Made by a program: the position numbers and the translations under genes | Shown here: positions 1-6,706 of the stretch, piece after piece | Position numbering within the stretch: the first letter of the stretch is position 1 | Layout: each line of letters starts with the position of its first letter | The notes under the pieces: generated by a model | Database searches by the model: none | The model's input: only the letters and a program-made list of their open reading frames with translations | What the model was told of the DNA's origin: nothing | Origin: an uncultured Prevotella sp. | GTDB lineage: Bacteria > Bacteroidota > Bacteroidia > Bacteroidales > Bacteroidaceae | DNA: 21,018 nt | Assembly: GCA_937874345.1 (NCBI GenBank) | Contig: CALNBT010000139.1 | Span: 1-21,018 of the forward strand | Direction: 5' to 3'

Positions 1-38
1 GAAGGAAAAATATTGAGAAGAAAAAAATATCCCCCCAC

Positions 39-72
39 CTTTTTCCTACTGAGCCCTTTTTCCTACTGAGCC
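39..72. repeat. 17-bp tandem direct repeat, two copies
   Basis: The unit CTTTTTCCTACTGAGCC occurs twice with no spacer, at 39-55 and 56-72. It lies beyond the inverted repeat that follows the tRNA genes and is in no recognisable gene. It looks like a simple slippage duplication. I see no function for it. Confidence 0.8.
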
Positions 73-84
73 GTAGCTTCCCCC

Positions 85-136
85 GACTAGAACAACGCCT
101 TGCAAATAGTGCTATTTACAAGGCGTTGTTGTAGTC
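85..136 (-). terminator. Long inverted repeat at the 3' end of the tRNA unit; possible terminator or processing hairpin
   Basis: A 12-bp perfect stem (91-102 with 119-130) continues inward, after one C/A mismatch, through an AT-rich arm (104-109 with 112-117). It continues outward, after one G/G mismatch, through 85-89 with 132-136. The outer arm overlaps the last bases of tRNA-Glu. The minus-strand transcript runs from the tRNA into this hairpin. There is no T-run after the stem, so a classical Rho-independent terminator is not proven. A 3'-processing or stabilising hairpin is an equal possibility. Confidence 0.5.
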
Positions 137-203
137 GGTACGAGAATCGAACTCGTATGCCAAGATTGAGAATCTTGTATCCTAACCATTAGATGAACCG
201 ACC
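132..203 (-). tRNA. tRNA-Glu (anticodon CTC)
   Basis: The minus strand folds into a 72-nt cloverleaf. It has a 7-bp acceptor with a G1-U72 wobble as its first pair. The D arm is ATCT/GGAT. The anticodon stem CAAGA/TCTTG encloses TTCTCAA, which gives anticodon CTC for GAG codons. The variable loop is 4 nt and the T arm is ACGAG-TTCGATT-CTCGT. The discriminator is A at 132 and no CCA is encoded. It lies 9 bases downstream of tRNA-Ser on the same strand, so the two are probably cotranscribed. Confidence 0.93.
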
Positions 204-212
204 TAATAATGG

Positions 213-299
213 CGGAAGCGGGGGGATTCGAACCCCCGGTACGGTTACCCGTACGTCAGTTTAGCAAACTGGTGGTTTCAGCCACTCACCCACGCTTCC
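213..299 (-). tRNA. tRNA-Ser (anticodon GCT)
   Basis: This is a class II tRNA on the minus strand. The acceptor stem GGAAGCG/CGCTTCC is complete. The anticodon loop is TTGCTAA, giving anticodon GCT for AGC/AGU codons. A long variable arm (GTACGG-GTAA-CCGTAC) identifies it as a serine tRNA. The T arm is GGGGG-TTCGAAT-CCCCC and the discriminator is G at 213. Bases 212-210 happen to read CCA, so the 3' end may be encoded. It is first in a two-tRNA unit with tRNA-Glu. Confidence 0.95.
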
Positions 300-342
300 A
301 TATTGCCTGCATACTGCCGAACATTCTCTTCAAATGCGGTTG

Positions 343-373
343 CAAAGGTAGTAAATAATTTTCTCAATGCAAG
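343..373 (-). promoter_or_regulatory. Bacteroidota-type promoter for the tRNA-Ser/tRNA-Glu unit
   Basis: On the minus strand, TACCTTTG (343-350) matches the -7 consensus TAnnTTTG of Bacteroidota. CTTG (370-373), one base from the -33 TTTG element, lies 19 bp upstream, which is the usual spacing. Transcription would start about 40 bases before tRNA-Ser. Confidence 0.6.
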
Positions 374-421
374 CAGTTCACTCAAAAAACCAAACGTTTT
401 AAAATTTATTAACAAGTGTCA

Positions 422-904
422 CTAGAGATGCATATTAGCATCAACAAATGAAAACGGCAACAAATCCTTTACTGATTCAATGCAGTAAATTTGGTCTGTT
501 CCATAAAGCAAAATTCGGACGGGTTGTTTGTACCTATCCTCTATTTCCAACATCACTTGTCGACATGCACCACAAGGTGTAATAGGTTGAACTAATAGCC
601 CATTTTCTGTGCGTGCTGCAATAGCTAATGTTTCAATTGGCTGATCAGGGAAATTCGCCTGTGCTGCAAAAATGGCTGTGCGTTCAGCACAGAGCCCCGA
701 TGGAAATGCCGCATTTTCTTGATTGGCGCCAATCACTATTTGTTGATTTGCCAATCTTAATGCTGCACCTACATAGAAGTGGCTATAGTTGGCATATGCA
801 TTATCTGTGGCCTTAATAGCATTCTTAATGAGTTCTCTATCTGGTAGCGATAGTTCATCCATTTGGTAACTTTCATAATTGATTTGTAAGTTCAAATGCT
901 TCAT
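422..904 (-). CDS. cdd: Cytidine deaminase
   Basis: Deaminates cytidine and deoxycytidine to uridine and deoxyuridine in pyrimidine salvage; a cytosolic zinc enzyme. The 160-residue protein carries the zinc and catalytic signature: Cys72-Ala-Glu74 (CAE, with Glu as proton shuttle) and Pro110-Cys-Gly-Ala-Cys114 (PCGAC). The nucleoside-binding NQEN is at 61-64. The length is somewhat above the short tetrameric class, with about 25 extra residues ahead of the core. An open frame extends 8 codons upstream to a TTG at 928, but that overlaps the preceding gene. The ATG at 904 lies 4 bases after that gene's stop and is preferred. It is the second gene of a two-gene unit with the beta-helix lipoprotein. 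No functional link between the two is obvious. Confidence 0.93.
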   Translation of the reverse strand: MKHLNLQINYESYQMDELSLPDRELIKNAIKATDNAYANYSHFYVGAALRLANQQIVIGANQENAAFPSGLCAERTAIFAAQANFPDQPIETLAIAARTENGLLVQPITPCGACRQVMLEIEDRYKQPVRILLYGTDQIYCIESVKDLLPFSFVDANMHL

Positions 905-908
905 ATCT

Positions 909-2342
909 TTATTTATTAATATATTCAAAAGCCCCTATGTCAGGTGAGTTGTCTCTCATTCTACCAAACCGGTCATTTGGCAAGCTGGTTTGTGGATCAC
1001 CAGCATCAATTGCTAAAGAATGTTCTTTCAGTTCGAATTGATACTTTAAAAGATTCGCATCAACGAGAACAAAGTTTTTATATCCTGCTATAGTGGTATC
1101 TTTTAAATTTTCGAAAATGTTATTCGAAAACCGAACATCATTTTTCAGCGCATCCTCAGGAGTTCTGATAAGACAATGATTTATCGCAAACTCCAAAGGC
1201 AGGTTCCCTTTTTCCGGATTGAATAGCAATTCATCGTCTCCATAGCCTGTTATTAGACTGTTCAAGCATTGAAAGCGTAATGCTGAATTCTCTGACCCAA
1301 ATTGCAAGGCTACACCTCTTTGAGAATCAAAAGGATAAAACTGTGCCAATGTGCATCCATTTATCGTAACATCTCCCCCATCTAAACAAATACAATCTTT
1401 TAGAGAATTAGAGAAGACTGAATTGGATATACTTATATTAGCATTCTTCGACAATAAATCATAACCTTGACAATTATGAACGGTCGATGCATTAATTGTC
1501 AACTTTTTACGTTGAACATCTGCTGAGTCAATAACAATTCCATGAAAAGCGCTATGTAAATCTGTGAAGGACAAAATATTATCATACGATGATGAATAGA
1601 TATGAAGCCCTTTCCATTGACCACTCACACGATCGTACGGCAAATAATCAAACATATTATCCAATCTATCTCCTCTAAATGTAACAGGATGTTCCATTGT
1701 TCCAGCAGAGATCAACCTACCATGCACATCCAAACCTGCATTTGCATGGAAATAAAGTGTTGTGCCTGGCAAAACGGTTAAAGTCTTTGCACTGTCAACA
1801 ACAATACCTCCATAAACAATAATTGGTTTCGAAGAAGACAAGGTATCATCTTCTTTAACATGATAATTGTTCAAAAAAATGCCATCCCATGAATAAGCAT
1901 TCAGATTAACTTTCTGTACTTTTCCATTTTCGAGCGCAAACACCAAATTGTCCTCAAGAAAAGAGGGCTTATCCTGATAATTTTTGGGCGATGTTAATTC
2001 TACATAAACACGAATACTATCATTTTTTCTAATTGTTATATCTGAAGTTTGATAACCAACATTTCCACTCAAATAAATTCCATCTACATTAACACGGAAA
2101 CCTGTCTGATTGCCTCTTTCCAACCGTACATTTGAACATTTTATGCCATCGCTAGAATAGTTGTATACCCAAAAAGATTTGGCAGTCGAGGGGACATTTG
2201 AGAAAAGCGTATCCAGAAGGATGCTGTCTGCAGAAAACTGTAATTGCAAATTCGTTGATGTAGAAAAAGAATCTTCACCATTGCAAGAATATAGCCCAAA
2301 TAAGACTAAGAAACCGACTATGCCTGTTATTATTTTGTTCAT
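909..2342 (-). CDS. Predicted outer-surface lipoprotein with right-handed parallel beta-helix
   Basis: A 477-residue exported protein. The N-terminus is a lipoprotein signal: a basic start, a hydrophobic segment, then a lipobox ending LYSC at Cys20. The following NGED may favour export to the outer membrane. A beta-rich first domain (about 30-170) precedes a middle region (about 175-400) with the irregular N/S/V-rich ladder of parallel beta-helix proteins, and the C-terminus ends in PDIGAFEY. That ending is common in Bacteroidota surface beta-helix proteins. No polysaccharide-lyase catalytic residues can be assigned, so the substrate or binding partner is unknown. The ATG at 2342 is chosen over a TTG one codon upstream. 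A good promoter lies at 2384-2416. cdd follows directly. Confidence 0.82.
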   Translation of the reverse strand: MNKIITGIVGFLVLFGLYSCNGEDSFSTSTNLQLQFSADSILLDTLFSNVPSTAKSFWVYNYSSDGIKCSNVRLERGNQTGFRVNVDGIYLSGNVGYQTSDITIRKNDSIRVYVELTSPKNYQDKPSFLEDNLVFALENGKVQKVNLNAYSWDGIFLNNYHVKEDDTLSSSKPIIVYGGIVVDSAKTLTVLPGTTLYFHANAGLDVHGRLISAGTMEHPVTFRGDRLDNMFDYLPYDRVSGQWKGLHIYSSSYDNILSFTDLHSAFHGIVIDSADVQRKKLTINASTVHNCQGYDLLSKNANISISNSVFSNSLKDCICLDGGDVTINGCTLAQFYPFDSQRGVALQFGSENSALRFQCLNSLITGYGDDELLFNPEKGNLPLEFAINHCLIRTPEDALKNDVRFSNNIFENLKDTTIAGYKNFVLVDANLLKYQFELKEHSLAIDAGDPQTSLPNDRFGRMRDNSPDIGAFEYINK

Positions 2343-2383
2343 CAATTAGTAAACGGTATCTTATGAAAATTATTTCATATAAT

Positions 2384-2416
2384 CAAAGTTTTCAACAAGA
2401 TCCTTCGAAAAACAAA
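2384..2416 (-). promoter_or_regulatory. Promoter for the beta-helix lipoprotein-cdd unit
   Basis: On the minus strand, TTTG (2413-2416) is followed after 21 bp by AAACTTTG (2384-2391), one base from the TAnnTTTG -7 consensus. The expected start site would leave a leader of about 35 nt before the ATG at 2342. The rest of 2343-2617 is AT-rich and shows no gene or clear structure. Confidence 0.45.
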
Positions 2417-2617
2417 TCGGATTGCTTCAAAAAAAATGAATTTCTAAAGATACGGGACACGAAACAGGGAACATACGGCAAACTCTGTAAAGTTGATATC
2501 GTTCTACTCATTAGACCTTCAAGCTAAAAATGTTTTCAGTATATAATTATTCATTTTATCATTAAATACCGATTTCATCGTAATTATTGAGACTTCACAG
2601 AACTATGGGTTATTGCT

Positions 2618-3256
2618 CTAATTTTTCAGTAGTTTACAAACTTGATCAAACGAAAGACCGATGAAATCGTCAAAAATCGCATCTGAGAAAGGTTTAATTT
2701 TGTCTGCAGGCAATGTTGTAGCTAATCCACAAACTTTCATGTGAGCATTGTTAGCTGCAGTCAATCCATTAAGACTGTCCTCGAAAACAACACATTCATT
2801 AACCGATACGCCTAAACGTTCAGCAGCTGTCAAATAACAATCAGGATAAGGTTTGCTTCTTTGAAAGTCTTCACTCGTCAAAATCTCATCAAAATCAGTA
2901 ACCAATTCTGGATGTTGTTTATAAACATTCGTCATTTTTTCTAAGTTGCTGCTGGTCACAATTGCCGTATGGAGATTCAAACCTTTCAGATGAGTGATAA
3001 AATCTACAAAACCAGGGATATACTCAAAATGCATATTCGTTTCCAACTCATTTACCTTTTTGATAAGCTGCAATTTGATATTTTCATCATCATAATACTT
3101 TTCTAATATTTGGGAAAGGGTCTGACCTTTGATAAGATGTGCAAAATCAGGAAGGTCTGGACGAAAGGGCATCTCCAATTCACTCCAAAAACGCGTATAT
3201 TCTGGTTCGGTGTCTAAGATAACACCATCTAAGTCAAAAAGGACTGCATTATACAT
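2618..3256 (-). CDS. HAD-superfamily hydrolase, beta-phosphoglucomutase/phosphatase-like
   Basis: A cytosolic 212-residue HAD protein, probably a small-molecule phosphatase or phosphomutase. All four HAD motifs are present. Motif I is FDLDGV with nucleophile Asp8 and acid/base Asp10. Motif II is TSS at 101-103. Motif III is Lys135 in SKPYPDCY. Motif IV is Glu159-Asp160 in VFEDSLNG. A helical cap (about 15-80) between motif I and the core is of the C1 type seen in beta-phosphoglucomutase and phosphoglycolate phosphatase. The substrate cannot be read from sequence; HAD phosphatases of this group are often promiscuous. It is monocistronic and divergent from the DUF3298 lipoprotein gene. Confidence 0.85.
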   Translation of the reverse strand: MYNAVLFDLDGVILDTEPEYTRFWSELEMPFRPDLPDFAHLIKGQTLSQILEKYYDDENIKLQLIKKVNELETNMHFEYIPGFVDFITHLKGLNLHTAIVTSSNLEKMTNVYKQHPELVTDFDEILTSEDFQRSKPYPDCYLTAAERLGVSVNECVVFEDSLNGLTAANNAHMKVCGLATTLPADKIKPFSDAIFDDFIGLSFDQVCKLLKN

Positions 3257-3284
3257 TTTTACTTAATTTTAAAGAAGTACATGA

Positions 3285-3319
3285 CAAAGGTACAAAAAAT
3301 ATTTGTAATTTTGTACAAA
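3285..3319 (-). promoter_or_regulatory. Probable promoter of the HAD hydrolase gene
   Basis: On the minus strand, TACCTTTG (3285-3292) matches the -7 consensus exactly. TTTG (3316-3319) lies 23 bp upstream, slightly wider than the usual 19-21. The site overlaps the region holding the plus-strand -7 box at 3306-3313. Confidence 0.4.
3306..3313 (+). promoter_or_regulatory. -7 box candidate for the DUF3298 lipoprotein-rsmG run
   Basis: TAATTTTG matches TAnnTTTG and ends 14 bases before the ATG at 3328. No -33 TTTG is found at the usual distance, so the support is only partial. It faces the HAD gene promoter, and the two overlap within about 35 bases. Confidence 0.35.
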
Positions 3320-3327
3320 ATAGAAGA

Positions 3328-4125
3328 ATGAGAAATCTAGTAATTGCCTTTAGTGTGATTATTTTCATGTTTGCTTGTAGCAACACAAATCATTATTTAG
3401 CCAAAATGGAAGGTTTAGAGATCGACTCTATAGTTGCCGACTCAACATTATACCTTACAAACGATTCAAATTCTCCAAAAGCAGAAATAAAAATTAATAT
3501 GCAATATTTGAGAGGAAAAAACGCAAATATCATCAATCAACAGCTAATTCAATCAGGAATTCTTTCATCTGAGCTTTTTTTGCAACATGACGGATCAAAA
3601 AAAATAAAATCATCGGTAGATACATTTATCAAAAATTACTTTCAGGAATATAGAGATTACAATGGTCCGTTATTTAGAGAAGATAAACAAAATGGATCAT
3701 TTTATAATTGTTTCTTTCGTTTATCGACAAAAGCTCAAATTAGTGATAAACAAGTTCTTACATACATTTTGAAGATTACGAAAACTGAAGATGGAAAACA
3801 TGAGAGCAATCAAAAGCAAGTCATTCATTTCAATACAACCAGTGGAAAGATTATCACATTGAAAGATATATTTATTGAAGGTTCTGAGACATCCATACTA
3901 GATGCCATTATCGCAAAATTAATGAAAGAATTTAAGACAAAAGACTTGACAGAATTAAGGAGTAAGGGCATTTTTGGTGACATTCAGCCTTATATCCCTG
4001 ATAATTATATTTTTCATAATGGCAATATTACTTTCATTTTTGAAGAAGACCAGATTGCTCCACACCATTTTGGGGAAATAAACGTTGAACTGAAACACGA
4101 TGAAATCGAAAAATATTTGAAATAA
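3328..4125 (+). CDS. Lipoprotein with DUF3298/DUF4163-like domain (RsiV-like fold)
   Basis: A 265-residue predicted lipoprotein: MRNLVIAFSVIIFMFAC gives a short hydrophobic signal and a lipobox Cys17. The remainder is a soluble alpha/beta domain. The C-terminal half (about 150-260) contains a Thr/Lys-rich segment with FNTTSGKIITLKDIF. It then has NYIFHNGNITFIFEEDQIAPH, which resembles the DUF3298 signature seen in RsiV and in many Bacteroidota periplasmic proteins. No cytoplasmic sigma-binding part is present, so an anti-sigma role is not supported. The function is unknown. Its stop is only 3 bases before the rsmG start, so the two are probably cotranscribed. Confidence 0.8.
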   Translation: MRNLVIAFSVIIFMFACSNTNHYLAKMEGLEIDSIVADSTLYLTNDSNSPKAEIKINMQYLRGKNANIINQQLIQSGILSSELFLQHDGSKKIKSSVDTFIKNYFQEYRDYNGPLFREDKQNGSFYNCFFRLSTKAQISDKQVLTYILKITKTEDGKHESNQKQVIHFNTTSGKIITLKDIFIEGSETSILDAIIAKLMKEFKTKDLTELRSKGIFGDIQPYIPDNYIFHNGNITFIFEEDQIAPHHFGEINVELKHDEIEKYLK

Positions 4126-4128
4126 CCG

Positions 4129-4749
4129 ATGGAAGAAATACTCAAATACTTTAAAGAATTAACAGAAGAGCAGATCAGGCAATTGACGATGCTTGATGAA
4201 TTATATCATGAATGGAATGCCAAAATCAATGTCATTTCACGAAAAGACATCGATCATCTTTATGAGCATCATGTACTCCACTCACTAAGTATTGCCCTGC
4301 TCTTGCATTTCAAACCAAATACTAAAATCTTGGATTTTGGTACAGGAGGCGGATTTCCCGGAATTCCTTTGGCAATACTTTTCCCTGAATGTCAATTTAC
4401 ATTGATAGATGGAACAGGGAAAAAAATAAGAGTTGCAACCGAAATATCAAATGCATTAAACCTCCAGAATGTTGAAGCAAAACAGATTAGAGGCGAAGAA
4501 GAACATGGAAAGTTTCATTTTATTGTTAGTAGAGCCGTAATGCCTTTGGCTGATATGTCCAAAATCGTTCTAAAAAACATTGAAAAGAAACAAACGAATG
4601 TACTACCGAATGGAATCATTTGTCTGAAAGGCGGTAGTTTAGAAAATGAAATCGGTCCATATCATCACATTGCAGAAGTGACTCCAATCAGTAATTGGTT
4701 TGAAGAAGAGTGGTTCAAAGAAAAAAATATTGTATATTTGCCTCTCTAA
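4129..4749 (+). CDS. rsmG: 16S rRNA (guanine-527-N7)-methyltransferase RsmG
   Basis: Methylates N7 of G527 in the 530 loop of 16S rRNA using S-adenosylmethionine; loss in other bacteria gives low-level streptomycin resistance. The 206-residue length is typical. Family features are NAKINVIS (30-37), a conserved HHVLHSL segment (48-54), the SAM-binding loop DFGTGGGFPGIPLA (69-82), acidic LIDGTGKK (92-99) and VSRAV (133-137). It starts 3 bases after the lipoprotein stop. A TATATTTG box at 4733-4740, inside the 3' end of the gene, might serve the next gene, but it lacks a -33 partner. Confidence 0.95.
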   Translation: MEEILKYFKELTEEQIRQLTMLDELYHEWNAKINVISRKDIDHLYEHHVLHSLSIALLLHFKPNTKILDFGTGGGFPGIPLAILFPECQFTLIDGTGKKIRVATEISNALNLQNVEAKQIRGEEEHGKFHFIVSRAVMPLADMSKIVLKNIEKKQTNVLPNGIICLKGGSLENEIGPYHHIAEVTPISNWFEEEWFKEKNIVYLPL

Positions 4750-4782
4750 GCAATAAATTAGACATCCGTTAATATTCATCAT

Positions 4783-5427
4783 ATGATAAAAATCAAAGTA
4801 TTTGTAGCCGAATTGATTCAAGAAAATTGTTATGTTGTACATGACGAATCAAAGGAATGTGTTATTATTGACTGCGGCTTGTACTCTCTAGAAGAGCGAG
4901 ATTCTATTGTCAAATACATTGATGAAAACAAATTGACCCCCGTGCATTTAATAGCAACGCATGGTCATCTCGATCACCATTTTGGGGATGATACCATTTT
5001 CAACACTTATGGATTATTACCAGAAGTCCATCATGAAGATGAATATTTGATGACAAGTCTATCACTTCAAGCAGAATCTTTTTTTGGAGTCAAACTGCAA
5101 GATGAATTTCCAACAGTAGGAAAATACTTAAATGTAGAAGATATTATCTCGTACGGCACTCATAAATTTTCGATTTTGGAAACGCCAGGGCACACACCTG
5201 GCAGTATCGTTTTCTATGATCAGGAAGAACATGTGGCCTTCACCGGCGATACACTATTCAAACAATCCGTCGGAAGAACCGACTTAAAAGGAGGTTCGAT
5301 GTTTCAAATGATTCAAAGCCTAAGGATGCTGTCACAACTTCCAGATACCACAATCGTACTTCCAGGTCATGGAGACCAGACTACAATAGGTGCAGAATTA
5401 GCAAGCAACCCCTATCTAGACAGATAA
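4783..5427 (+). CDS. MBL-fold metallo-hydrolase (glyoxalase II-like)
   Basis: A 214-residue cytosolic zinc hydrolase. It has the full ligand set of the hydroxyacylglutathione hydrolase group. THGHLDHH spans 59-66 (His60, His62, Asp64, His65). His137 lies in TPGHTPGS, Asp156 in FTGDTLF and His196 in LPGHGD. The chain is shorter than true GloB (about 250 residues) and lacks its C-terminal glutathione-binding helices. It fits the widespread YcbL-type group, for which thioester hydrolysis or methylglyoxal detoxification is often assumed. It lies 33 bases after rsmG on the same strand. The physiological substrate is not assignable. Confidence 0.88.
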   Translation: MIKIKVFVAELIQENCYVVHDESKECVIIDCGLYSLEERDSIVKYIDENKLTPVHLIATHGHLDHHFGDDTIFNTYGLLPEVHHEDEYLMTSLSLQAESFFGVKLQDEFPTVGKYLNVEDIISYGTHKFSILETPGHTPGSIVFYDQEEHVAFTGDTLFKQSVGRTDLKGGSMFQMIQSLRMLSQLPDTTIVLPGHGDQTTIGAELASNPYLDR

Positions 5428-5504
5428 ACAAACAGAAAGCGCAGTTGCAAAATTTTGGCATTTATAATCAACCATTTAAATTGATGAAATCGGACTCAAA
5501 CACG

Positions 5505-6146
5505 ATGAATGAAGAAAAAGTTATTCTGGGAATTGACCCGGGCACCAATGTTATGGGTTACGGTATCATCAAGGTTATCAAGGGAAAAGCATCTTTGACA
5601 GCCATGGGTATCATCGATATGCGAAAACTCAAAGATCCCTATCTCAGATTAGGTCACATTTTCGACCGTGTTACCGGTATCATCGATTCGTATTTACCTG
5701 ATGAAATGGCCATTGAGGCTCCTTTTTTTGGTAAAAATGTGCAATCGATGTTGAAATTAGGGCGTGCTCAAGGTGTCGCAATCGCAGCTGCTATTCACCA
5801 CGATATCCCTATCCACGAATATGCGCCTTTAAAAATCAAGATGGCGATTACCGGTCAAGGGCGTGCAACAAAAGAACAAGTTGCCAAAATGTTACAGCGT
5901 CTGCTTAAGATTGATGAAAAAGAAATGCCCGATTTCATGGATGCTACAGACGCACTAGGTGCAGCTTACTGTCATTTTATGCAATTTGGCAGGCCCGAAT
6001 CAGGTAAACCTTACCATGGATGGAAAGACTTTGTATCTAAAAACACCAAAAGAGTTTCCAGTATGAAAATGAACGAATCCTCAACACCCAAATTAAGGAA
6101 AACGATCCCAATAAATTCAAAAAGCAATATAAAGAAAGAGTTATAA
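5505..6146 (+). CDS. ruvC: Crossover junction endodeoxyribonuclease RuvC
   Basis: Holliday-junction resolvase that cuts junctions on RuvAB in recombination repair. The RNase H-like fold and the four acidic residues are intact: Asp11 in LGIDPGT, Glu71 in AIEAPFFGKN, and Asp146/Asp149 in FMDATDALGAAYCH. LKLGRAQGVA (83-92) is also typical. The open frame reaches back to a TTG at 5445, with ATGs at 5484 and 5505. The family core begins at VILGIDPG, so 5505 (213 residues) is chosen; 5484 is equally possible. Beyond GWKDFV the protein carries a basic, Ser/Asn/Lys-rich tail of about 35 residues that looks disordered. The gene is 77 bases after the MBL hydrolase and 34 bases before the next gene. Confidence 0.95.
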   Translation: MNEEKVILGIDPGTNVMGYGIIKVIKGKASLTAMGIIDMRKLKDPYLRLGHIFDRVTGIIDSYLPDEMAIEAPFFGKNVQSMLKLGRAQGVAIAAAIHHDIPIHEYAPLKIKMAITGQGRATKEQVAKMLQRLLKIDEKEMPDFMDATDALGAAYCHFMQFGRPESGKPYHGWKDFVSKNTKRVSSMKMNESSTPKLRKTIPINSKSNIKKEL

Positions 6147-6180
6147 AATAAAGAAGTATAAACAAAAAAATTAGAACATC

Positions 6181-6648
6181 ATGAAAAAAATGATTTTGTT
6201 TATTGCACTGACTAGCATGTTTGCAGTCCATGCAAATTCACAAGCGATTTTCAATGAAGTAAACCGTATCATGCATCGTGCAGAGTCAATAAAAAACGAC
6301 AAGAGCAAGGACTTAAATGATAGAAAGATTGCAACATTTAAGGCTGACGCTATTTTCTATTTATTATCTAAGGCTTCTGAGGATCCTAAATTCACAGAAT
6401 ATGAATTGGGAAAGCAAACCAATGCGATGGTAGATTTTGTCAATAGTTTTCAAAATCGATGGAATAATTATTCCAATAAAAGCGATAAAGAAAGTTTGAT
6501 GAATCGATATAAGACTGCATCGCTTCAAAATTCGCTATTCAATGATCCTGAAAAAGACATAGTGGAAGCCTATGTGAACAACGAAAAATTTATCACACAA
6601 TTTTCTATCGACACAAACTGGATAAAGGCATATGAAACGGTCAAATAG
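6181..6648 (+). CDS. Small secreted protein of unknown function
   Basis: I do not recognise this 155-residue protein. It starts with a clear Sec signal peptide, MKKMILFIALTSMFAVHANS, with cleavage likely near residues 19-21 (no lipobox Cys). The mature part is about 135 residues and predicted mostly helical. It is rich in Lys, Asn, Asp and Ser, contains no cysteine and shows no motif. A periplasmic or secreted role is inferred from the signal alone. It follows ruvC by 34 bases and probably ends this plus-strand run, since the next gene converges on it. Confidence 0.72.
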   Translation: MKKMILFIALTSMFAVHANSQAIFNEVNRIMHRAESIKNDKSKDLNDRKIATFKADAIFYLLSKASEDPKFTEYELGKQTNAMVDFVNSFQNRWNNYSNKSDKESLMNRYKTASLQNSLFNDPEKDIVEAYVNNEKFITQFSIDTNWIKAYETVK

Positions 6649-6706
6649 CCGGTCTATCAAAATAGATGGCCACAATGATCGCAAAACAGAAAGGTTTGTA
6701 GCCTGA

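Noticed and set aside
383..402. AAAAC-GTTTG-GTTTT stem on the minus strand downstream of cdd
   Set aside because: The stem has five AT-rich pairs and only a short T-run. It could arise by chance in AT-rich sequence.
6648..6670. Possible terminator hairpin between the convergent genes ending at 6648 and 6707
   Set aside because: The stem is TCTAT/ATAGA plus GCC/GGC with an asymmetric internal loop, and no T-run follows on either strand. This is too weak to call.
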